A DNA stretch of 64,000 nt, taken from Streptomyces sclerotialus. Its GTDB lineage: Bacteria > Actinomycetota > Actinomycetes > Streptomycetales > Streptomycetaceae. The translations under genes were made by a program, and so were the position numbers. Under the pieces are notes generated by a model. That model searched no databases and was not told the origin of the DNA. It saw only the letters and a program-made list of their open reading frames with translations. Where the stretch lies: NCBI GenBank assembly GCA_000719105.1, contig JODX01000010.1:186001-250000 (forward strand). The letters are read 5' to 3'. Positions 58,210 through 64,000 of the stretch are shown piece after piece. Numbering within the stretch: the first letter of the stretch is position 1; the number at the start of each line of letters is the position of its first letter.

Positions 58210-59418
58210 ATGACCGACCGCGCCGTGCCGCCGGTGGACCGTCAGCTGCCCACGGACGAGGCCCGTGCTCTGATCTCCCTCGTCCGGGAGATCGCCCAGC
58301 GGGAGATCACCCCGCACGCGTCCGACGAGGAGGAGGCCGGCCGCTTCCCCCGCCGGCTCTTCGCGCTGCTCTCCGAGTCGGGCCTGCTCGGTCTGCCGTA
58401 CGGCGCCGAGTACGGCGGGGGCGACCAGCCCTACGAGGTGTACCTCCAGGTCCTGGAGGAACTGGCGGCGGCGCGCCTCACCGTGGGCCTCGGCGTCAGC
58501 GTCCACACCTTGTCCTGTCACGCGCTCGCGACCTACGGCACCAAGCGGCAGCGGATCGAGTATCTGCCCGCCATGCTCGGCGGTGGCCTGCTCGGCGCGT
58601 ACTGCCTGTCGGAGCCGGCCTCGGGCTCGGACGCGGCGTCCCTGCGTACGAAGGCGGTGCGGGACGATGGGGGCCCCTCCCGCTCGAGCGAAGCCGAGAG
58701 CGAGGGGCACTGGGTGCTGAACGGTACGAAGGCCTGGATCACGCACGGCGGGATCGCCGACTTCTACACCGTCATGGCGCGCACCGGTGCCGAGGGCCCC
58801 CGGGGCATCACGGCCTTCCTGGTCCCCGGCGACACTCCGGGGCTGAGCGCCGCGGCGCCCGAGAGGAAGATGGGCATGAAGGGCTCGCCCACCGCGCAGG
58901 TCCACTTCGACAACCTGCGGATCTCCGACGACCGGCGGATCGGTGAGGAGGGGCAGGGCTTCGCCATCGCCCTGTCCGCACTCGACTCCGGGCGGCTCGG
59001 CATCGCGGCCTGCGCGATCGGCCTGGCGCAGGCGGCGCTCGACGAGGCGGTCGCGTACGCCACCGGGCGGCGGCAGTTCGGGCGCCCCATCTCCGACTTC
59101 CAGGGGCTGCGCTTCCTGCTGGCCGACATGGCGACGCAGCTCGAGGCGGGCCGGGCCCTGTATCTGGCCGCGGCACGGCTGCGGGACGCGGGCCTGCCGT
59201 TCTCCAAGCAGGCGGCCATGGCGAAACTGCACTGCACCGACACCGCGATGAAGGTCACCACCGACGCCGTCCAGGTCCTCGGCGGGTACGGCTACACCGC
59301 GGACTTCCCGGCCGAGCGGTACATGCGCGAGGCCAAGGTGCTGCAGATCGTCGAGGGCACCAACCAGATTCAGCGGATGGTCATCGCCCGTCACCTGGCG
59401 GGTGCCGAGTCGCGCTGA
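58210..59418 (+). CDS. Acyl-CoA dehydrogenase with an in-frame repeat insertion
   Basis: FAD enzyme that introduces the alpha-beta double bond into an acyl-CoA. 402 residues; the family motifs are intact: CLSEPASGSDAASLRTKAV, GTKAWITHGG, KMGMKGSPTAQVHFDNLRI, GRRQFGRPISDFQG and VLGGYGYTADFPAERYMREAKV with the catalytic Glu in the VEGTNQIQRMVI part. About 13 extra residues (GGPSRSSEAESEG, near 154-166) lie between the first two motifs, encoded by a dispersed repeat (58669-58707). Regulated probably by the TetR protein upstream. ATG at 58210 with GGGAGGAAG. Confidence 0.92.
   Translation: MTDRAVPPVDRQLPTDEARALISLVREIAQREITPHASDEEEAGRFPRRLFALLSESGLLGLPYGAEYGGGDQPYEVYLQVLEELAAARLTVGLGVSVHTLSCHALATYGTKRQRIEYLPAMLGGGLLGAYCLSEPASGSDAASLRTKAVRDDGGPSRSSEAESEGHWVLNGTKAWITHGGIADFYTVMARTGAEGPRGITAFLVPGDTPGLSAAAPERKMGMKGSPTAQVHFDNLRISDDRRIGEEGQGFAIALSALDSGRLGIAACAIGLAQAALDEAVAYATGRRQFGRPISDFQGLRFLLADMATQLEAGRALYLAAARLRDAGLPFSKQAAMAKLHCTDTAMKVTTDAVQVLGGYGYTADFPAERYMREAKVLQIVEGTNQIQRMVIARHLAGAESR
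58669..58707 (+). repeat. Streptomyces-type palindromic repeat inside a coding region
   Basis: GGGGGCCCCTCCCGCTCGAG...CGAGAGCGAGGGG: the 5' CCCCTCCCGCTC pairs with 3' GAGCGAGGGG with a small bulge, and CTCG/CGAG pair around AGCGAAGC in the middle. Related elements are common in intergenic DNA of Streptomyces as far as I recall. Its 39-base length is a multiple of three, so the frame survives. Confidence 0.65.
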
Positions 59419-59671
59419 GGGCACCGGCGCCGAACGGGTCCGGGGACGCCGTGCGGGCGTCGACGTCCTGCGGGGGCGCCGCGAGCCGGGCCCATTCCGG
59501 ATCGTGGTGCCCCGGCAGCGTACGGCCGCGTTCCGCCCAGTTGCGCATCATGGCGCGGTAGATGGGCGGGTCCTGGGGCGGCTGGCCCGGCCGCCGCGCG
59601 ACCGTTCCCGCGGACGGCGCCGGGACGGTGATGTGGAGGGGACGCCGGGTCACTGAAGAGGTGGGGGTCAT
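59381..59671 (-). CDS. Small hypothetical protein (PPQDPPIYR family)
   Basis: 96 residues, charged, no membrane segment. The stretch GQPPQDPPIYRAMMRNWAERGRTLPGHHDPEWARL is conserved in small Streptomyces proteins of unknown function as I remember them. ATG at 59671 with no obvious ribosome site. The 3' end overlaps the end of the acyl-CoA dehydrogenase gene by 38 bases on the other strand. Confidence 0.65.
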   Translation of the reverse strand: MTPTSSVTRRPLHITVPAPSAGTVARRPGQPPQDPPIYRAMMRNWAERGRTLPGHHDPEWARLAAPPQDVDARTASPDPFGAGALSATRHPPGDGR

Positions 59672-59863
59672 ACCGGGACAACGCTCGTATCGGTGACGCG
59701 GTCACCGGCCCTTGGATTCGGGCCTGTGTTCGCGGTGGTGCGGTGGGAACCGGCGCCGGCGCCCGGGGACCCGGACGCATCGTGTCCGCACCACGGCGGG
59801 CGCGTGCCGCGGTGCGGGGCGGTCACCGGGCGGGGCTCGCGGGCCGAGCGGACTCCGCGGCCG

Positions 59864-60286
59864 TCAGGCGGCCCGGCGCAACACCGGCATCCGCATCGGG
59901 CGCGATCCCGGGCCGCCGACGTGCGAGAAGGGCTGGGTCCGCCAGTCGAGCCCCTGCGGAAGCGTCAGCAGGACGGCGGTGTCGCGCTCCCTGGGGGTCG
60001 TGGACTCGTCCGCAGGTCGTGCGTCGGCCGCCGCGCGGCCCGTGCCGGCGCAGACCGTGAGCCCGAACGGGTTCCACGGCGAGGCGCACAGCGCGTGCTC
60101 GGGCAGGATGTCCTCGTCCGGCAGGAGCGCGATGGGCTGCGCGCAGGCCGGGCAGATGACCCGGTACATCTCGAAGGTGTCGTACGCGTCGAACTCGTCG
60201 TCGGGTTCGACGCCCTCCGGCGCGGGCTCGACGACCGGCTGCGGGCGCTTGGGCGCGGTACGACCAGGGCGCTTAAGACTCTGCAT
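59864..60286 (-). CDS. Hypothetical protein with CPAC zinc-binding-like motif
   Basis: 140 residues of unknown function. The pattern ICPACAQPIALLPDEDILPEHALC has a C-x2-C knuckle and a third cysteine 20 residues on; a basic N-terminus (KRPGRTAPKRP) precedes it. ATG at 60286 has a good GGGGAG ribosome site. It lies 192 bases from the preceding hypothetical gene and diverges from the Lrp gene. The 280-base gap 60287-60566 holds only promoter-like sequence. Confidence 0.68.
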   Translation of the reverse strand: MQSLKRPGRTAPKRPQPVVEPAPEGVEPDDEFDAYDTFEMYRVICPACAQPIALLPDEDILPEHALCASPWNPFGLTVCAGTGRAAADARPADESTTPRERDTAVLLTLPQGLDWRTQPFSHVGGPGSRPMRMPVLRRAA

Positions 60287-60552
60287 GGGTTACTCCCCCT
60301 CGGGCTGGGCCGTGAAGGCACTGCGGCCTCGACCACAGCAACCACTTCCCGTCCACTTCACGCCGTAATCACGGGAACATCACGAAGCCTGTTCGGGCAC
60401 TGTGGCGTTCGTCACATGCCGGATGCGAATGACCGGTGCGGAGGTCAGGGCGCCCCGACGCCCCGCGGGCAGCAGCACGGGGAGCTCTCGGACGCATCAC
60501 GAACCGGGCATGACCTGCGTCGCAGATGTATCCGGGTAGATCGGCGGCCCTG

Positions 60553-60558
60553 TAGGTT
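60553..60558 (+). promoter_or_regulatory. Promoter -10 (TAGGTT), near-leaderless Lrp transcript
   Basis: TAGGTT ends eight bases before the ATG of the Lrp gene at 60567, giving a transcript start about two bases before the start codon. No ribosome-binding sequence is visible. Confidence 0.45.
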
Positions 60559-60566
60559 CTTGCGCC

Positions 60567-61007
60567 ATGGAGGAGCTGGATCGACAGATCGTGCAGCTGC
60601 TCGTCGAGGACGGGCGGATGAGTTACACAGACCTGGGCAAGGCGACGGGCCTGTCCACGTCCGCCGTGCACCAGCGGGTGCGCCGGCTGGAACAGCGCGG
60701 CGTCATCCGCGGATACGCAGCGGTGGTCGACCCGGAGGCCGTCGGGCTGCCGCTGACCGCGTTCATCTCGGTGAAACCGTTCGACCCCAGCGCCCCCGAC
60801 GACATCGCCGAACGCCTCGCCGGCGTCCCGGAGATCGAGGCGTGCCACAGCGTCGCGGGCGACGAGAACTACATCCTCAAGGTCCGCGTCGCCACCCCGC
60901 ACGAGCTGGAGGAACTGCTGGCCCGGCTGCGGTCGCTGGCGGGCGTGTCGACGCGTACGACGGTGGTGCTGTCGACGCCGTACGAGGCCAGGCCGCCGCG
61001 CATCTAG
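60567..61007 (+). CDS. Lrp/AsnC-family transcriptional regulator (second)
   Basis: 146 residues with N-terminal helix-turn-helix (about 1-50, MEELDRQIVQLLVEDGRMSYTDLGKATGLSTSAVHQRVRRL) and C-terminal RAM domain. It is different in sequence from the Lrp protein encoded at 31442. It may sense an amino acid and regulate the amidohydrolase downstream or the divergent hypothetical gene. ATG at 60567. Confidence 0.9.
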   Translation: MEELDRQIVQLLVEDGRMSYTDLGKATGLSTSAVHQRVRRLEQRGVIRGYAAVVDPEAVGLPLTAFISVKPFDPSAPDDIAERLAGVPEIEACHSVAGDENYILKVRVATPHELEELLARLRSLAGVSTRTTVVLSTPYEARPPRI

Positions 61008-61130
61008 CCCTTCCGGCAACACGGCCCCGTGGCTGCCGGGCCCTGTCGAGGGCCCGGCACGGTGGCGCACCTATGCGGTTCCGGCCGCCCCGCGCGCGGG
61101 GCACCGCGTGCGAGGCGCGAGACTGTTGCC

Positions 61131-62744
61131 ATGAGTGAGAGCACCACCTCGTCGGACACCGTGCTGCTGCGCGGTGGAGAAGTCCACAGCCCCGCCGATC
61201 CCTTCGCCACCGCCATGGTGGTGGAGCACGGCCGGATTGCCTGGGTCGGCTCCGAGGGCGCCGCCGACGCCTTCGCGGACGGCGCCGACGAGGTGATCGA
61301 CCTGGACGGGGCCCTGGTCACCCCGGCGTTCACCGACGCGCATGTGCACACCACGGCCACGGGCCTCGCGCTGACCGGCCTCGACCTGTCCGGCGCCTCC
61401 TCCCTGGAGACCACCCTCGCGCGCGTGCGCGCGTTCGCCGCGGCCCGCCCGGCGGACCGGGTGCTCCTCGGGCACGGCTGGGACGCCTCCCGCTGGCCGG
61501 GCGGCCGTCCGCCCACGCGCGCGGAGCTCGACGAGGCCACCGGCGGCCGCCCGCTCTACCTGAGCCGGATCGACGTGCACTCGGCGGTCGTCACCAGTGC
61601 CCTGCTCGACCTGGTCCCCGGCGGCACCGGCTTCCCTGACGGCCCGCTGACGGGCGACGCCCACCACGCCGTACGCGCCACCGCGCTGGGCGCCGTCACC
61701 CCCGCCCAGCGCACCGAGGCGCAGCGCGCCGCGCTCGCCCACGCCGCCTCCCTCGGCATCGGCACCGTCCACGAGTGCGGCGGCCCGGAGATCTCCTCGG
61801 AGGACGACTTCACGGCCCTGCTGCGGCTCGCCGCCGAGGAGCCCGGCCCCCGGGTCGTCGGCTACTGGGCCGAACAGGGCGAGGAGGGCGTGGCGAGGGC
61901 CCGCGCACTGGGCGCGATCGGCGCCGCGGGCGACCTTTTCGTCGACGGCGCCCTCGGCTCGCACACCGCCTGCCTGCACGAGCCGTACACCGACGCCGCC
62001 CACACCGGCACCGCCCACCTGGACGCCGCGGCCGTGGCCGCCCATGTCGTCGCCTGCACCGAGGCGGGTCTCCAGGCCGGCTTCCACGCCATCGGGGACG
62101 CCGCCGTCAGCACCGTGGTCGAGGGCGTGCGGGCCGCCGCCGACAAGGTCGGCCTCGCCCGTGTCCGCGCCGCCCGGCACCGCGTCGAGCACGCCGAGAT
62201 GCTCACCCCGGAGACCGTTGCAGCCTTCGCCGAGCTGGGCCTCACCGCCTCCGTGCAGCCCGCCTTCGACGCCCTGTGGGGCGGCGAGGACGGCATGTAC
62301 GCCCGGCGGCTGGGTGCCGAACGGGCCCGTACGCTCAACCCGTTCGCGGCCCTGCTGCGCGCCGGCGTCCCCCTCACCTTCGGCTCCGACAGCCCCGTCA
62401 CCCCCCTGGATCCGTGGGGCACGGTCCGCGCGGCGGCCTTCCACCGCACCCCGGAGCACCGGGTGTCCGTGCGTGCCGCGTTCACCGCGCACACCCGTGG
62501 CGGCTGGCGGGCGATCGGCCGGGACGACGCGGGTGCGCTGGTGCCGGGCGCGCCCGCGGACTACGCCGTGTGGCGCACCGATGCGCTCGTGGTCCAGGCG
62601 CCCGACGACCGGGTCGCCCGCTGGTCGACCGATGCCCGTTCGGGCACCCCGGGGCTGCCCGATCTGAGCCCCGGCAAGGACCTGCCGCTCTGTCTGCGCA
62701 CCGTGGTGGGCGGGCGAACGGTGTTCGTGCGGCAGGGCGAGTGA
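61131..62744 (+). CDS. Amidohydrolase family protein (YtcJ-like)
   Basis: Metal-dependent hydrolase of the amidohydrolase superfamily, of the type 3 (YtcJ-like) group. 537 residues: beta-sandwich flanks with GEVHSPADPFATAMVVEHGRI, metal-binding FTDAHVHTTATGLALTG, then HAIGDAAVSTVVEGV, HRVEHAEMLTPE and FGSDSPVTPLDPW. Substrate unknown. ATG at 61131 is preferred over an upstream extension through the Lrp end. No clear partner gene. Confidence 0.88.
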   Translation: MSESTTSSDTVLLRGGEVHSPADPFATAMVVEHGRIAWVGSEGAADAFADGADEVIDLDGALVTPAFTDAHVHTTATGLALTGLDLSGASSLETTLARVRAFAAARPADRVLLGHGWDASRWPGGRPPTRAELDEATGGRPLYLSRIDVHSAVVTSALLDLVPGGTGFPDGPLTGDAHHAVRATALGAVTPAQRTEAQRAALAHAASLGIGTVHECGGPEISSEDDFTALLRLAAEEPGPRVVGYWAEQGEEGVARARALGAIGAAGDLFVDGALGSHTACLHEPYTDAAHTGTAHLDAAAVAAHVVACTEAGLQAGFHAIGDAAVSTVVEGVRAAADKVGLARVRAARHRVEHAEMLTPETVAAFAELGLTASVQPAFDALWGGEDGMYARRLGAERARTLNPFAALLRAGVPLTFGSDSPVTPLDPWGTVRAAAFHRTPEHRVSVRAAFTAHTRGGWRAIGRDDAGALVPGAPADYAVWRTDALVVQAPDDRVARWSTDARSGTPGLPDLSPGKDLPLCLRTVVGGRTVFVRQGE

Positions 62745-62872
62745 TCTCCCGGCCGGGCGACCGCTGACGGCCGGCCGCGCGTGGCCGACACCCCCGTACG
62801 CACGTGCTGCCACTCCGGCGCAGGACGCGCACACTATGGTGGTCCCCTGCGTACGGAGATGAAGGGGCAGCA

Positions 62873-63691
62873 GTGAACGACGGCGACGGGACCCTTGCGG
62901 CACAGGCCCAGGGGAGGCGGTTCGGCCCGCTCGGCACGGCCTTGGTGATCATTCCGACCTACAACGAGGCGGAGAACATCAAGAAGATCGTCGGCCGGGT
63001 GCGGGCGGCGGTGCCCGAGGCGCACGTCCTGGTGGCCGACGACAACAGCCCCGACGGCACGGGCAAGCTCGCCGACGAGCTGGCCGCCGAGGACGAGCAC
63101 GTCCAGGTGCTGCACCGCAAGGGCAAGGAAGGGCTCGGCGCCGCCTACCTCGCGGGCTTCCGCTGGGGCATGGAGCACGGCTACGGCGTCCTGATCGAGA
63201 TGGACGCCGACGGCTCGCACCAGCCCGAGGAACTGCCCCGGCTGCTCACCGCGCTGAAGGGCGCCGACCTCGTCCTCGGCTCCCGCTGGGTGCCGGGCGG
63301 CCGGGTGGTCAACTGGCCCCGGTCCCGCGAGTTCATCTCCCGCGGCGGCAGCCTCTACTCGCGCGTCCTGCTCGACGTGCCGATCCGTGACGTCACCGGC
63401 GGCTTCCGCGCCTTCCGCCGGGAGACCCTCCAGGGCCTCGGCCTCGACGAGGTCGCCTCCCAGGGCTACTGCTTCCAGGTCGACCTCGCCCGCCGGGCGA
63501 TCAAGGCGGGCTACCACGTCGTCGAGGTGCCCATCACCTTCGTCGAACGGGAGCTGGGCGACTCCAAGATGAGCCGCGACATCCTGGTGGAGGCCCTGTG
63601 GCGGGTCACCGCGTGGGGAGTCGGGGAGCGGGTCGGCAAGGCGCTGAACCGGGCGAAGCCGGCCCAGGCGGAGCCCGGGAGCGGTACCTGA
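62873..63691 (+). CDS. ppm1: Polyprenol-phosphate mannose synthase (GT2, Ppm1-like)
   Basis: Transfers mannose from GDP-mannose to polyprenol phosphate to make the donor for protein O-mannosylation and glycolipids. 272 residues, GT2 fold: VIIPTYNEAENIKKIVGRVR, DDNSPDGTGKLADELA, EMDADGSHQPEELPRLL (DxD), and QGYCFQVDLARRA. It lacks the N-terminal acyltransferase-like domain of mycobacterial Ppm1, as is usual in Streptomyces. GTG at 62873 with GAAGGGGCAG. fxsA follows after 46 bases. TATGGT at 62835-62840 may be its -10. Confidence 0.88.
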   Translation: MNDGDGTLAAQAQGRRFGPLGTALVIIPTYNEAENIKKIVGRVRAAVPEAHVLVADDNSPDGTGKLADELAAEDEHVQVLHRKGKEGLGAAYLAGFRWGMEHGYGVLIEMDADGSHQPEELPRLLTALKGADLVLGSRWVPGGRVVNWPRSREFISRGGSLYSRVLLDVPIRDVTGGFRAFRRETLQGLGLDEVASQGYCFQVDLARRAIKAGYHVVEVPITFVERELGDSKMSRDILVEALWRVTAWGVGERVGKALNRAKPAQAEPGSGT

Positions 63692-63737
63692 TCGGCCCCT
63701 TATGCCGCGCTGAGCCCACTCCGGGCACACTGGAGAC

Positions 63738-64000
63738 ATGACGACTGGCGCTCCGACCCCCACGTCCCCCGCACGACCGAGGCGCTCCCGGCTGCGCACC
63801 TTCCTGCCGCTGGGCCTCGCCGCGTGGCTGGTGCTGGAGATCTGGCTGCTCTCGCTGGTCGCCGGCGCGGCCGGCGGACTCACGGTCTTCCTGCTGCTGG
63901 TCGCCGGGTTCCTGCTGGGCTCCGCGGTGGTCAAGCGGGCCGGGCGCCGCGCCTTCCGCAATCTGACCGAGACCCTGCAGCAGCGGCAGTCCGGCACGGT
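63738..64000 (+). CDS. fxsA: FxsA-family membrane protein (5' part; 3' end outside window)
   Basis: FxsA is a small membrane protein of unclear role; overexpression in E. coli affects phage exclusion. The visible 87 residues have an Arg/Pro-rich N-terminus and two hydrophobic helices (about 24-42 and 46-67), with the FxsA pattern PLGLAAWLVLEIWLLSLVAGAAGGLTVFLLL. The frame is open to the window edge. CACACT (63726-63731) ends six bases before the ATG, which predicts a leaderless transcript. Confidence 0.85.
   Translation, partial: MTTGAPTPTSPARPRRSRLRTFLPLGLAAWLVLEIWLLSLVAGAAGGLTVFLLLVAGFLLGSAVVKRAGRRAFRNLTETLQQRQSGT

Overview
The window is a GC-rich (roughly 70% or more), gene-dense stretch of actinobacterial chromosome, almost certainly from a Streptomyces. 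The evidence is the BldD regulator, the actinobacterial integration host factor (sIHF), an SCO1431-type small membrane protein, GTG/TTG starts, F420-type oxidoreductases, and a gene order (aroB - efp - nusB - bldD - pyr operon - sIHF - gmk - rpoZ - coaBC - metK - priA - fmt - rsmB - rpe - rib/his genes) that matches the conserved core arm of Streptomyces coelicolor as I remember it. I see no rRNA or tRNA genes, CRISPR arrays, insertion sequences, prophage or integrase.

Layout. 1-4212: end of aroB, a Pro/His-rich P-loop protein, an M24 peptidase, efp and nusB. 4213-5175: a regulatory hub with two perfect palindromes between convergent nusB and bldD, three BldD-box matches upstream of bldD, and a PyrR-binding RNA hairpin covering the pyrR ribosome site. 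5176-15260: the pyrimidine operon pyrR-pyrB-pyrC-membrane protein-carA-carB-(hairpin)-pyrD-pyrF, mostly with start/stop overlaps. 15261-28046: sIHF, gmk, rpoZ, coaBC, metK, priA, an HTH protein, fmt, rsmB, rpe, a SorC-type regulator and an orphan barstar. 28155-36048: guaB1 (GMP reductase type), then an amino-acid block: APC permease, Lrp regulator, MFS protein, and a DavA-like amidase plus DavB-like amino-acid monooxygenase. 36053-43842: F420-type oxidoreductase, DUF5995 protein, GH6 cellulase, uracil permease, thioesterase, MFS/ROK pair. 44203-47635: an FMN riboswitch followed by ribE-pnuX-ribBA-ribH. 47670-52221: hisE, hisG, a PH-domain protein and two CNNM/CorC-type membrane proteins. 52273-64000: an EccA-like AAA ATPase, a candidate small RNA, a uridine-kinase-like protein, a Tat-exported C39-like peptidase, a 50-residue membrane protein, TetR plus acyl-CoA dehydrogenase, two hypothetical proteins, a second Lrp regulator, an amidohydrolase, a polyprenol-phosphate mannose synthase and the start of fxsA.

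Most of the window is conserved housekeeping and I do not see a wholly new system. The most interesting material is regulatory: the PyrR hairpin, the BldD-box cluster, four evenly phased CGCAA half-sites in front of the permease-Lrp pair, operators for the ROK and TetR regulators, a short promoter-to-terminator RNA at about 54430-54498, and short dispersed Streptomyces repeats, one of which lies in frame inside an acyl-CoA dehydrogenase. The DavA/DavB pair is the most notable metabolic module: it predicts conversion of lysine (or a similar amino acid) to an amide and then an acid.
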